64,000 bases of DNA from Pedobacter caeni (GCF_900129215.1 NZ_FQUQ01000001.1:1054001-1118000); one strand, 5' to 3'; shown: positions 27,801 to 35,052, counted from the stretch's first letter. Program-made: numbers and translations. Notes: generated from the sequence alone by a model not told the origin.

Positions 27801-29175
27801 CCCGTATGGCGGCTGTACCATCACCCAGATTCCTGTTGACTGGAAATTGGCTTAGGTTTTCTGGTCTTTTATATTTCCCGCCCCCTTCAGGTTCCAGATA
27901 CATTACCGAAGAGCCATCAGTGTATAGCAAACCAGGAATCCCCTCTCCATTCAGGTCTATCGGAAAAAACTGAGCAGATTCCAGCAGACCAGGAATATCG
28001 TACCCTCCACTGGTCAGGGTTTTAAACTCTGGTCGCTCAGGGGGATTAAACTCAGACCAGCTGAACTCGAGGGCTGGAAAATCCGATCTTTCGAAAGTGC
28101 TTTCGGATGCTTTCCGGAATGCGCAAAGCCCTGCTTTTTTTAGTTTTGACATGCCCAGAAAGCGGATAGGGTCATGTGTTTCCTCGTTAATATGTTCAAG
28201 GGTGCTGGCTTTAACCAGAAAAGGAGCACCCAGTTCTGCTTCAAAACAATGAAAAAGAAGGATATTCCTGCAAAGTCTGAAGGTCCTGATCTCAAAGCCG
28301 CTGCGATAAGAAGAGAAAGGATCAGGACGGCAGTCCCATTCTTTTACCGGGGTCCAGGCTACAAGAGGGTTACTGATATCGTATTCCCCATAGTCAAAGA
28401 CAATGTTAAAGGCAAATGACTCCTCTGTGGCATCCTTTTTCAAATAGTTTCCATAGGAAATGGAATGGAGGTAACGTTGTGCGGTAAAGGAGCGGTTTAC
28501 TTCAAAAACATCTTTTGGCACGTTGTCGTTGTTTTCTTCTTTATAGGAATAGACAATGCGATTGCCTTTAGGATCAACAGATTCATCGATCAGCCATTCG
28601 TATACCTGAAGTGGCTGAGCAGGATTAACTATGCGTGAAGTATTGTTGCGACCAAAGTAAGAGGTGACATTGGCTTTTGAGGTTACCTTCCAGTGTACTT
28701 CGGCTGTTGCCTCATTTTTCCATCGCTCTATCCTGGAAAAGGCTCCCTCTAAACGGGGCAGGTAGGTACTCAGCTCATAATTATCCCCATTCAGCTTTAT
28801 GGTTTGGGGATTGGGGTCGCCTGTGACACTCTTTTTTAGTACAAGCGGTCCCTGATCGCTCATGGTGAATCCGTCCAGTCCGTCATAACGGGGAATCCTC
28901 TTTTCTGTGTTTACTGAAATTCTGGGCAGCGAAACAGAAAAGCCGAGGCCGAACTCTGAATTTCCGTCGCCTGAATTGTAATCCAGACTGAGCTCCGGTT
29001 CAAAGCCTCGTGCAGGCGTTACCGGCAAGGGAATGGAATAAGCACCGGTGCCATTAAACAGGTTCGCATTATACGCACCTCCAATGCTACGCATGGCCCC
29101 TCCTCCTTTGGGGAGATTAATCTGATCCTGAGATATTTGTTGCATTTTTCCGGGGATGACGGTTTTGTTTTTCAT
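21844..29175 (-). CDS. TcB-TcC fusion toxin with deaminase-like effector
   Basis: 2443 aa from the ATG at 29175 (upstream TTG at 29184 rejected). Domains in order: SpvB (INLPKGGGAMRSIGGAYNAN, FEPELSLDYNSG), TcdB mid-domains with FG-GAP/VCBS-like D-x-D-G-x-G loops, RHS/YD repeats (ETYTYDDSGNLINK) and the RHS core ending GRWLTADPIGEKDGPN and DPNGL at 2169-2173, where TcC proteins cleave themselves. The 270-residue tail holds H2272-A-E2274 and S-P-C2327-L-G-C2330 between predicted strands, a deaminase zinc site. TcB and TcC are separate genes in Photorhabdus but fused in several lineages. Target nucleic acid is unknown; a deaminase payload is inference. The leader carries a direct repeat. Confidence 0.9.
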   Translation of the reverse strand: MKNKTVIPGKMQQISQDQINLPKGGGAMRSIGGAYNANLFNGTGAYSIPLPVTPARGFEPELSLDYNSGDGNSEFGLGFSVSLPRISVNTEKRIPRYDGLDGFTMSDQGPLVLKKSVTGDPNPQTIKLNGDNYELSTYLPRLEGAFSRIERWKNEATAEVHWKVTSKANVTSYFGRNNTSRIVNPAQPLQVYEWLIDESVDPKGNRIVYSYKEENNDNVPKDVFEVNRSFTAQRYLHSISYGNYLKKDATEESFAFNIVFDYGEYDISNPLVAWTPVKEWDCRPDPFSSYRSGFEIRTFRLCRNILLFHCFEAELGAPFLVKASTLEHINEETHDPIRFLGMSKLKKAGLCAFRKASESTFERSDFPALEFSWSEFNPPERPEFKTLTSGGYDIPGLLESAQFFPIDLNGEGIPGLLYTDGSSVMYLEPEGGGKYKRPENLSQFPVNRNLGDGTAAIRDVEGNGGIELVVADAHKAGFYELQSNNSWENFQPFESYPTNYANPYIETADLSSNGKTDLLIIGTEQISIYESLGEKGYQSLKTLDNLNNVPMNSLDNPVEYVGFANIFGDGMSHRIRVRNRSVQCWPSFGYGNFDEVVTMGNPPDFGEDFKAANLFFTDLDGSGTADLVYVYPDRVEAYLNQSGNSFSDRIVIYLPALFSAIDQINFADILGNGTSSIIFTKISPTPVQYWYNFAGETAAENGKWVASIKPYLLSEIDNHSGSTTTIKYGTSSHYALEDKLKGRPWPTTVPFPVQVVNEVNTYDHISEISSVTRYAWHDGYYDPVNRAFRGFGYVESWDAGNETVNQESPASIPPVYTRTWYLTGAYADYDALLEQYKTSYFDGDKDALNFPDSFFDPAIYLHNPETISQAYVALRDRMIRQEVYGLDDSPEAKYPYTVQQSNYTVVMIQAAEVNARGVFRIDSRENIQYNYERNPADPNIRQQFTLEVDPQCGEVTKDCSIFLGRRTTGQAQLNIYPEQQLLKASANTKSFINTSKEQEYWYRGMLYDEQEFELFRLNIAGSQYFSYTEISRQAAQAFANVVPYMGSPKAENTDPYAAQLSWNTAYFWNELQSEALAGGEISSRALLHHQAQQVYTKENINQIYGDRLSEAVILEQGGYFYNDTSGYYENRGLVQHYFKDANSFFMPWQVENSFVSPASELYRKSTLEYDLYFLAAIKSTQYLDEQTEQVITAKIDYQAMLPKQIVDINNNVRQVLYDPFGKVIVSTLFGHEEGKPCGNMRLYEYDSKPAEYIRRDKAENGDPITFEDVIYNSEYYLQGAGSFFFYDLHAYERSVILHQEKPAQPQPLSSVSLERYDYYYLDGNTTAFRCHTELEFSSGEGKIIEKKMRVEPGLAVTRNDKGLLKRSKGSILLAETETRWLVSGRTVYNNKGLAAEQYLAYFSNTPNYESQKEITDEGIVPPPATLFYDPLLRQIRQDTPKGFFTKVVYTAWEESHFDEDDTVLDSPYYKWFTANYPANPTQEQKDEKDALDKAALFYNTPTIYVTDQTASRIREIQTAEGGKQMVTLLEYDIQSRKVLLTDPRLFKSNMEKGTDYYSFKYLYPMGSKSYSSNNSADAGLERFFNNIFEGLCWSISPRNYCQLLDYDRLDRKSKLNIMLIEYSGPVINYGDFNLVEVFTYGETQADADKANLRGRLFELKDLSGSTTTLQYSMAGNVLKSARQVVKDYKTPANWKNPVGLEPEIYQLSFTFDARGTLLSETTPDGSVTSFSYNIAGLLDTISLNGQDNFTQEIVSKIEYDANRQRKKIRYANGIQTSYTYEWTTQRLVRLLSTRQQTDQQIVQDISYTYDPVGNLTRSWDRSIETIFYKNQQVDPMSDYTYDAYYRLIIASGRQHPGINANTYKNNITQDSFKQSIFSQLPAAGDGSALENYRETYTYDDSGNLINKQHTAASSSYSVDGAVNDNNNHLKEFEYDASGNQRQISINNTVTLSFNCCEKLVRACTIERPEEADDSDYYVYDSAEDRILKVNERMAQGGAVSNISRKTYIGNYEVTQDYKVQDGNANLMLEKRTLRIMDNQTCVAIIHYWEQDNRKLQVDKTGQHSVRFQMSNGNDSVSIEMDTEGKMISYEAYFPFGGTAIIAGENQVEVSLKDYRYSGKECDDSTGFYYFGARYFISWLGRWLTADPIGEKDGPNLYAYVKNNPLRYKDPNGLSSKRKATWSLTDSVVEDNAGQDNLSGKSKKGRKSFYETGTSSVTSSITQQYVTSTTGVIAILKVNGVALQTGKNGPADSSLEFPSIGTENQKGLKINPHAEDWNLNSFRVAYQESASTTLSSFLTSESVPSSTLNTGKVAKKPVFSLRINFSPCLGCVGTIISFKKFLDTELGKGKYIFRTKFLRPYDLPKTLVDDESAKATNFIDAVTLLDENGIKVRLQPIASAQKMATGLTLATTDPFGQDVISRLFPEKYKELTKTWTQLGVNRTK

Positions 29176-29196
29176 ATTATTCAATGTTAGCTGCCT

Positions 29197-29253
29197 TTAA
29201 TGCAGGTAAGTAGATGAAAACCTGTTAATGCAGGTATTATAGATGAAAATCTG
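29197..29253. repeat. Tandem 28/29-bp direct repeat in the Tc leader
   Basis: Two head-to-tail copies begin TTAATGCAGGTA and contain TAGATGAAAA followed by (C/T)CTG: 29197-29224 and 29225-29253, differing by one indel and a few bases. They lie 22-78 nt upstream of the TcB-TcC ATG, so they fall in the promoter or the 5' untranslated region. They could be a protein site or an RNA element, or a recent slippage. Confidence 0.6.
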
Positions 29254-29404
29254 AGACGACCTTAAATAGTAGTTGTCGAGGTATAAGATCTGATGTTGGA
29301 TTTGAGCGTCATGATTCAGATGATATTTTAATGAGAGATAGCGTTATTGTTACAATAAAGTTAGCGGTAAACAGGAGGAAATATCCGCGCAGAAATACCC
29401 GAAG

Positions 29405-29430
29405 TTAAAACCAAGTATTTCTACTTGGTT
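29405..29430 (-). terminator. Intrinsic terminator after the MORN/secreted-protein pair
   Basis: A perfect 9-bp hairpin AACCAAGTA-TTTC-TACTTGGTT (29409-29430). Read leftward it is followed by TTTTAACTT, so it can end transcription of the 29553 gene before the Tc operon. It implies the Tc operon has its own promoter between 29176 and 29408, where no TAnnTTTG box was found. Confidence 0.55.
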
Positions 29431-29552
29431 GTTGCAGATGGTTATCTTACTAACGTGGGTTCAGTCTGTTGCAGAAGATCATTTTGCAAACAGTCAGGAT
29501 ATTTAGCTGAGGAGGCTGGAGAAGCAGATTTATCGGTTTTGGGAGCACCTTT

Positions 29553-30338
29553 CTATTGCCACCAGGATTTTTGGGCTCTGGCATCTTTACTTTCAATAAT
29601 TGCTCCATTTGGCATCTTGTTTTTTAGCGCAATACCAAACCAGCCATTTTTGAAATATTTTTCAGAGACATTGAACTCTCCGGTGCCAATATCAAAGTCA
29701 CAATTTGAATCAGGAACGCGATAATCTGCCCAGTTACATCTTTTCCCGGCTTTCGACTGATAACTTTTCCATTTTCCAACAAAAGCATTATTAAAATAGC
29801 CATCTGAAGCTATATTTATATCATCATAGACCATTTTATCATTCTTGTCCAGATACCATTTTGTTTTGAGGATACCATAAAAAGTACCCGGATGTTTTTG
29901 GCTTTTATCCTCAAGAAATTCGTACTTCGCGGTTAAAAGACCCTGAGTGTTTATCCCCTTATCTTTAAATTCATTATCTACACCAAAATGGGTTCTTTTA
30001 GATTCTCTTATTTCCTGAATGGTGATCTTGCCATTAAAATCACAAACGTTTCCTTTGACACTTGATTTTCCTTTAATCAGATACTCTTCCGGATGGTCCG
30101 GATGCTGCGTGACTTTCAAAATCTTAATTAAAATCCGTTGATGTTCATCGCCAATTATTCCATAAATCAAGTCGTTATCCGTCTTTAACCAAAGGTTCGA
30201 AAAATTATAGGTTATGAATTGTTCAATTCTGTTTGCCGGAATCAACTCCTCATTATTCATAATGTCGGTCCGACAGATGGTCTGTGCCCGTAAAGCAACA
30301 GAAAAAAAAGAGAGCAGGATCAAAATTTTATACTTCAC
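29553..30338 (-). CDS. Secreted hypothetical protein
   Basis: 261 aa from the GTG at 30338, chosen because it yields MKYKILILLSFFSVALRAQ, a clean signal peptide, and starts 4 nt after the MORN stop. A TTG at 30374 would add 12 residues. The mature protein has strands such as IKGKSSVKGNVCDFNGKITI, a YGILKTKWYLDKNDKMVYDD segment and a CNWADYR-PDSNCDFDIG cysteine pair, and ends AQKSWWQ. In-frame, after the TAG, 36 more sense codons run to a TAA at 29442, so the gene may be shortened. I do not recognise the family. It probably acts in the periplasm or outside the cell, in an operon with the MORN gene. Confidence 0.6.
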   Translation of the reverse strand: MKYKILILLSFFSVALRAQTICRTDIMNNEELIPANRIEQFITYNFSNLWLKTDNDLIYGIIGDEHQRILIKILKVTQHPDHPEEYLIKGKSSVKGNVCDFNGKITIQEIRESKRTHFGVDNEFKDKGINTQGLLTAKYEFLEDKSQKHPGTFYGILKTKWYLDKNDKMVYDDINIASDGYFNNAFVGKWKSYQSKAGKRCNWADYRVPDSNCDFDIGTGEFNVSEKYFKNGWFGIALKNKMPNGAIIESKDARAQKSWWQ

Positions 30339-30342
30339 ACCC

Positions 30343-31122
30343 CTATTTTTTATTGCTTTGCTGATATTTTTCAAAAACGTCCTTTGTCACCTTATCCCCA
30401 AGAAGGAAATAACTTTCAAAAAGAACGCTTCCATCAGGTTTGTACATGTGCGAAACACCATGTCTTTTGCCATTTTCATACATGGAATCCATATTTTTTT
30501 TGCCCATAGCATACATGGTTGACAGGCCATTTTGCAAATCGTCTTTGTAATTGTTTTCTGTCACGATCTCGCCTCTGCTATATACACGAAAAACACCGTT
30601 GCGCAGGTTATTTTCATAATTACCCTCAGTGGTAACCTGGCCATCAGAATAGGTGAAAGAAGGTCCGTCTTTTTTACCCGCTTTATAGTTTGATTTATTA
30701 ACGATTTTATCGCCCTGATACATTTCACTGACCCCATGTTGCCTGCCATCTTTATATTCCTGACGCAACCACACCTTTCCCTGATTGTCGTAATTTTCCT
30801 TTAAACCATTACGTACGCCATTTTTAAAATGTAATTTACATTCCATTCTTCCGTCTTGCGCGTACCAAAAAGCCTCACCTGTGATCAAGCCATTTTTAAT
30901 GTTATACAGGGCAAAACCACCTTCATCCAACGCGATTTCATACTGCCCCTGTAGTGGATTATTATTTAAGGAAAGCAACATTTCAGTGCTATCAGCATTA
31001 TAGGTCTTTACGAGGTGGTTCCATTTAACTACTTCAGGCAGCTGAGCAAAAAGGCTACCGCTTAAGCAAAGAAAAATAAGAGTATAGCTGAGTTTTACAA
31101 TAAGATTTTGATTGGTTTTCAT
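30343..31122 (-). CDS. MORN-repeat (YwqK-like) exported protein
   Basis: 259 aa. The N-terminus (LSYTLIFLCLSGSLFAQ) is a signal peptide with an FAQ cleavage site. From about residue 75 a chain of about seven repeats follows the pattern Y/F-x-x-G-x-x-x-G-x-x-x-x-Y, for example KNGVRNGLKENYD, KDGRQHGVSEMYQ, KAGKKDGPSFTYS, ENNLRNGVFRVYS, ENGKRHGVSHMYK. These are variant MORN repeats (PF07661); the family includes the YwqK antitoxin paired with the YwqJ deaminase toxin. It is upstream of the Tc operon, whose effector is deaminase-like. Because it is exported while deaminases act in the cytoplasm, an immunity role is not secure. Confidence 0.75.
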   Translation of the reverse strand: MKTNQNLIVKLSYTLIFLCLSGSLFAQLPEVVKWNHLVKTYNADSTEMLLSLNNNPLQGQYEIALDEGGFALYNIKNGLITGEAFWYAQDGRMECKLHFKNGVRNGLKENYDNQGKVWLRQEYKDGRQHGVSEMYQGDKIVNKSNYKAGKKDGPSFTYSDGQVTTEGNYENNLRNGVFRVYSRGEIVTENNYKDDLQNGLSTMYAMGKKNMDSMYENGKRHGVSHMYKPDGSVLFESYFLLGDKVTKDVFEKYQQSNKK

Positions 31123-31179
31123 TTGTTTTCAGAGCATAAGGTATGTGCTGACTAAATTACCAATAATACTGGAATTACG

Positions 31180-31902
31180 CTAGCCATTGTAAATTACAGG
31201 CATCTGCCCTTTCCAGTTTTTCCAGATGGCCTGGTCTGTGAGGAGTTGAGCCATAAAGTGTGCTACGTTTATACGACTGGTTTGTCCCGGATTGAAGAGC
31301 GCACTTCTTGTGGGTGAAGCATGTAAAGAATATGTTGTTACTTTTTCCAGGTCGATTAAACTGTCGGGACGTACAGCAACCCATTCGATGAAAGGATTTG
31401 ATTGCCCTATTTTCTGTCTTAAGTAATCTGCTGCCTTTTCATTGTCCGGATGTGGGGGCAAAAGTAAACGAAGCAGGCCGATCATGATTTTTTGCCCGAA
31501 GGAAACCGGTTCATTTAAGTCCCTGTTGCTATTTCCTGCAGTGTTCATCAACACGAACCCAATGGACTTTTCCGGAGCATTTTTAAGAATGGTCTCACAG
31601 ATCAATTGCACCATGTCTGTAACCAGCTTTTTTGGTTTTCCATAAATGCCTTTAAAATTCGGATTGTGCCCCAGGCAAGAGGCCACAGCCTCACAGTCTT
31701 TGAGATAGACTTCCATTTCATGCGCACTAATTTCTGTGATGTGATTTACTCTGATCAACGAGATGTACTCATTGCTGCTCCAGGCCTCAGGAACATTGCT
31801 GGTTGTGCGGACAATGATTTTCAGTCTATGTCCTGCGCTTAGCAATTGTGCGACCAACAGTTTTCCTGTTGCACCACTCGCTCCGACTATCAAAATTTTC
31901 AT
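31180..31902 (-). CDS. NAD(P)-binding Rossmann protein (atypical SDR)
   Basis: 240 aa from the ATG at 31902; the longer frame to 31944 adds 14 residues without homology. It begins MKILIVGASGATGKLLVAQL, the GxSGxTG nucleotide loop of atypical SDR/NmrA-like proteins. It later has GFVLMNTAGNSN, FIEWVAVRPDSLID (the VRP motif shared with NAD-dependent epimerase-like proteins), SRINVAHFMAQLL and WKGQMPVIYNG. No YxxxK catalytic pair is obvious, so reductase activity is uncertain. It follows the VOC gene by 60 nt in the same direction and may share its transcript. Confidence 0.8.
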   Translation of the reverse strand: MKILIVGASGATGKLLVAQLLSAGHRLKIIVRTTSNVPEAWSSNEYISLIRVNHITEISAHEMEVYLKDCEAVASCLGHNPNFKGIYGKPKKLVTDMVQLICETILKNAPEKSIGFVLMNTAGNSNRDLNEPVSFGQKIMIGLLRLLLPPHPDNEKAADYLRQKIGQSNPFIEWVAVRPDSLIDLEKVTTYSLHASPTRSALFNPGQTSRINVAHFMAQLLTDQAIWKNWKGQMPVIYNG

Positions 31903-31962
31903 GTTCTGATGTTTTAATTCTTTATGGTAAATGATGGAGTCCACAGGAGCTAATTTCTGACT

Positions 31963-32397
31963 TCAGGCTGTCCGTTCGCCTAAATCCTTAATTAAGCGCA
32001 ACAGATAACCATCCGGATCCATTACCAAAAACTGTTTCTGACCAAACTCTAATGCCCCTGCACGGTACCATTTTTCCTCCACATCCACAAATAGCCCGAA
32101 CCCTGCCCCGGTTAAACGGTCAATGATCGGTTCAATATCAGGAACCTCGATCTGAAAATTAATCCCACGGCCCAAAGGTGGCTCGAATGGACCTGTCTCC
32201 CAGCTGTTATCTGCCTCATTACGCTGTTCCAGCATGATTTGTGCCCCATTTAAATCGAGGTAGGCAAAGCCTTCTTCCGGACGGTCGTATGCTACTGAAA
32301 AGCCAATTAAGTCGCACCAGAAGAACAAACTTGCTTTAATATCCTTTACACTTAATTCCGGTACAAGTCTGGCCCAATTGTTTATTTGATCTGACAT
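31963..32397 (-). CDS. VOC-family protein (bleomycin resistance-like)
   Basis: 144 aa. It has two beta-alpha-beta-beta-beta units: RLVPELSVKDIKASLFFWCD and AYLDLNGAQIMLEQR, then INFQIEVPDIEPIIDRLTGA, EFGQKQFLVMDPDGYLLRL. FxVxDPDGxxxRL and an early E-L-x-V-x-D-I are typical of the BLMA-type bleomycin-binding group. Such proteins sequester bleomycin or act as other VOC enzymes; many genome copies have no proven resistance role. It lies 52 nt downstream of the FtsX-like permease stop and upstream of the Rossmann protein. Confidence 0.8.
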   Translation of the reverse strand: MSDQINNWARLVPELSVKDIKASLFFWCDLIGFSVAYDRPEEGFAYLDLNGAQIMLEQRNEADNSWETGPFEPPLGRGINFQIEVPDIEPIIDRLTGAGFGLFVDVEEKWYRAGALEFGQKQFLVMDPDGYLLRLIKDLGERTA

Positions 32398-32449
32398 ATG
32401 GGATTTTGACCAGATAAAGCAGGTTTTGTTACAGGATTCTTTAACTGAA

Positions 32450-34822
32450 TTATTCGTATTTCAGTGCTTCAACAGGGTTTGCTGTGGCTGCTTTATAGGC
32501 CTGAAAACTGACCGTCAGAAATGCAATGATTGCCGTCCCTCCTATGGACATCAATATAATTGACCAGGAGATCGTGGTTCTGAACTCAAAAGCAGTAAGC
32601 CATCTGTTCATCAGGTAATATGCAAGAGGTACGCCTATACAAGCCGCAATAAATACCATTTTAAGGAAGGAAACGGAGAGTAGTTTCATGATGTTGCCCA
32701 CTGAAGCGCCCAATACACGACGTACACCAAACTCTTTTGTGCGCTGTTCCGCACTGTAAGCCACCAGGCCATAAAGCCCCAGACAAGAGATCAGGATCGC
32801 TATGCCTCCAAAAAGGTTAGCCAGGATGCCCAGAATCCTTTCTGACTTCAGTTTCCTGTCAAACAACTCGTTCACAAATTTAACTTCTACGGGAAATGAT
32901 GGATTTATCTTTTTGGTGACGGTCGAAACCATCTCTACATTCTTACTTAAACTATTGGCAGGGTTTAAGCGCATTTTTATGTTTCCTCCCTCATATCTAT
33001 TAAAATTGATCACCATCTGTCTACCCGAATGATAGGGAGAATCCCATATAAAATCTTTAAAAACACCAATTACCCTAACCTGATTTCCAAAAAGTTTTAC
33101 GTTCGTGCCTATCGGGTTTTTAAGCTTCATTACTTTCACGGCTGTACTGCTCAGCAGGATTGCGGCAGTGTCTGAGGCAAAATCTCTGGAGAAATCACGG
33201 CCGGCAACGAGTTCCACACCGCTTGTTTTCACAAAATCATAGGTGGTTTGTAAACGATTGAAGACAATTTCTTTTCCCTTTTCTTCCATTCCCGGCCATT
33301 CGAAACCATAAAACCAGTTCCCTACCCCGGTCATGCTCTGTGAAGTCTGGCTCACTGAAGTGACTGCTCCGGTTTTCAGCAGCTGATCCTTAAATAGTTC
33401 AAACTTATGACGCAGTTCACCATCCTGAGGCATCTCGGCCAGTAAATTGATGTGGTATCCTACCGGTCTGTTCTTGATGAATTGCATCTGCCTGTAGATC
33501 ACCAGTGTAGCGATGATCAGCATGATGGCAAAACAAAATTGCCCGACTACCAGGACCTGTCTGATGTTAATGGGGATGAGTTTTGCTCTTGCTGTTTTCT
33601 TTTTTAAAGTCTGAATGGGATTGAAAGAAGAAAGGAATAGTGCAGGATAGGCTCCTGCTAAAAGGCCGGTTAAAAAAACCACAGCCAGGATAGACAGCCA
33701 ATAGTTTAAATTGGTATAATCAATGGCAATTTTTATATCCAGCAGGTTATTGAAGACGGGTAAACTCAGTTCTACAATAGTAACTGCAATCAATACGGCA
33801 GCCATAGTAAGAACCATAGCTTCAGTTAGAAATTGATTGACAAGGGAATTTCTCGTTGCACCGATCGTTTTCTTAATTCCTACTTCTTTTGCCCGTCGCT
33901 CTGATTTCGCAGTAGCCATGTTCATGAAATTGATGCAGGCAACAAGCAAAATACCAAAAGCCAATGCCATAAAAAGATAAATGCGCTCAATGTCGCCACC
34001 TATACTCTTGCCATTCAGGAATTTACCATGCAAATGGTTATCTGCAAAGGGGAACAGGAAATTCTCCGTTCTTTGCGCAGTATAGTTTTCATTAAACAGT
34101 TTTTTCACTTTTGCATTGATCAGGTCAATATTGGCCTGATTGTTAACCTTCGCTATTGCAAGAAAGCCAAAATCACCCCAGCCCGGATTTTTAAGGTAGT
34201 CGTTTATACTTTCAAAAAAAGCCCAGGGCATCAGGTAATCAAACCTGAGGGAAGTATTGCCGGGTAAATCTTTGATGACACCGGTGACCCTTAAATCTCT
34301 TTTATCATTATATCTGACAGTTTTGTTCAACACATCAGTTGTCCCAAACAGTAGTTTCGCCGTTTCTGCAGTTAATACAATGGCATCAGGCATATTCAAT
34401 GCAGAATTGGGATTACCAACGATGAATTCGTAATTGAAAATCTTAAGGATCTCCGGGTCTGCAAAGAGATCTGTTTTTTTAAACACTTTTTCTTTATTGG
34501 CAATCAGGGATTCATCACCACCACCAATCCGGGTGATGACATCTACTTCTGGTACTTTAGCTCTGATGGCCATTGCAATTCCGTTTCCCGGCACACCTCC
34601 AGTACTGGTAATCTTTCCGGTAGCATCCTGAAAATTGGTCATCACCTGATAAACCTTATCCGAATCCTTAAAGTTACGGTCGAAATTCATTTCGTAGTTG
34701 ACATACAGCAGCAACAGCAGGCAGGCAGACAAACCAACCGCCAGACCGACAATATTAATCACGGAAGAAGTCTTGTTTCTCCAGAGATTACGCAAAGCGA
34801 TTTTTAAGTTGAGTCTGAACAT
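32450..34822 (-). CDS. FtsX/MacB-like ABC transporter permease
   Basis: 790 aa. It has the layout of the large Bacteroidota permeases: an N-terminal helix (SSVINIVGLAVGLSACLLLL), a periplasmic MacB_PCD domain to about 280, FtsX helices (LMALAFGILLVACINFMNMA, then VLIAVTIVELSLPVF and WLSILAVVFLTGLLAGAYP), a second MacB_PCD domain (about 450-660) and a second FtsX block with GVRRVLGASVGNIMKLLS. No ATPase domain is fused and none is adjacent, as is common for this family. Members are thought to export peptides or lipoproteins and are often multicopy in Pedobacter. Two inverted repeats and a sigma-54-like sequence sit upstream. Confidence 0.9.
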   Translation of the reverse strand: MFRLNLKIALRNLWRNKTSSVINIVGLAVGLSACLLLLLYVNYEMNFDRNFKDSDKVYQVMTNFQDATGKITSTGGVPGNGIAMAIRAKVPEVDVITRIGGGDESLIANKEKVFKKTDLFADPEILKIFNYEFIVGNPNSALNMPDAIVLTAETAKLLFGTTDVLNKTVRYNDKRDLRVTGVIKDLPGNTSLRFDYLMPWAFFESINDYLKNPGWGDFGFLAIAKVNNQANIDLINAKVKKLFNENYTAQRTENFLFPFADNHLHGKFLNGKSIGGDIERIYLFMALAFGILLVACINFMNMATAKSERRAKEVGIKKTIGATRNSLVNQFLTEAMVLTMAAVLIAVTIVELSLPVFNNLLDIKIAIDYTNLNYWLSILAVVFLTGLLAGAYPALFLSSFNPIQTLKKKTARAKLIPINIRQVLVVGQFCFAIMLIIATLVIYRQMQFIKNRPVGYHINLLAEMPQDGELRHKFELFKDQLLKTGAVTSVSQTSQSMTGVGNWFYGFEWPGMEEKGKEIVFNRLQTTYDFVKTSGVELVAGRDFSRDFASDTAAILLSSTAVKVMKLKNPIGTNVKLFGNQVRVIGVFKDFIWDSPYHSGRQMVINFNRYEGGNIKMRLNPANSLSKNVEMVSTVTKKINPSFPVEVKFVNELFDRKLKSERILGILANLFGGIAILISCLGLYGLVAYSAEQRTKEFGVRRVLGASVGNIMKLLSVSFLKMVFIAACIGVPLAYYLMNRWLTAFEFRTTISWSIILMSIGGTAIIAFLTVSFQAYKAATANPVEALKYE

Positions 34823-34867
34823 GGTTGTATTGGTATATCAATTAAACGAATCCTATAGATCTGCAAT

Positions 34868-34885
34868 TTACTAAGTTTATGCCAA
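34868..34885 (-). promoter_or_regulatory. Possible sigma-54 promoter of the permease gene
   Basis: On the minus strand TTGGCAT (34885-34879) carries the GG of a -24 element, and 10 nt after that GG lies GT where the -12 GC is expected (TTAGT). So the -24 half is good and the -12 half is degenerate. It lies about 57 nt before the ATG at 34822 and downstream of the paired inverted repeats at 34947-34983. Tentative. Confidence 0.3.
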
Positions 34886-34946
34886 GACTGACACACATCA
34901 TAAAACACTTATAAACAGGCGATTATTTCACATCCACTCCTAAGAC

Positions 34947-34983
34947 CGTCCATTATCGGACGCTTGCTGTACGCTCCCGGACA
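34947..34983. promoter_or_regulatory. Pair of 16-bp inverted repeats upstream of the permease
   Basis: CGTCCA-TTAT-CGGACG (34947-34962) and TGTACG-CTCC-CGGACA (34968-34983) are two imperfect dyads of the same form (yGTmCr-4 nt-CGGACr). Each has one mismatch. Their centres are 21 bp apart, two turns of the helix, so a dimeric regulator could bind both on one face. They lie 125-160 nt upstream of the permease ATG, at upstream-activator distance. Confidence 0.5.
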
Positions 34984-35052
34984 GTGAAAATCATACTGCT
35001 CAACCCATTCTCTAAATTCAGACCTGCAGGCCGTATAGGTGGTCAGCATCCT

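Noticed and set aside
29176..29408. Bacteroidota promoter for the Tc operon
   Set aside because: No TAnnTTTG on the minus strand was found, so no promoter is listed although one must exist here or further up.
32450..34822. Permease gene as part of a MacAB efflux system
   Set aside because: No MacA-like adaptor or ATPase gene is adjacent, so only the FtsX-like family is claimed.
34823..35052. 44-codon ORF on the minus strand in the gap (MLTTYTACRSEF...)
   Set aside because: No family-like features; the sequence is better explained by the dyads and promoter.
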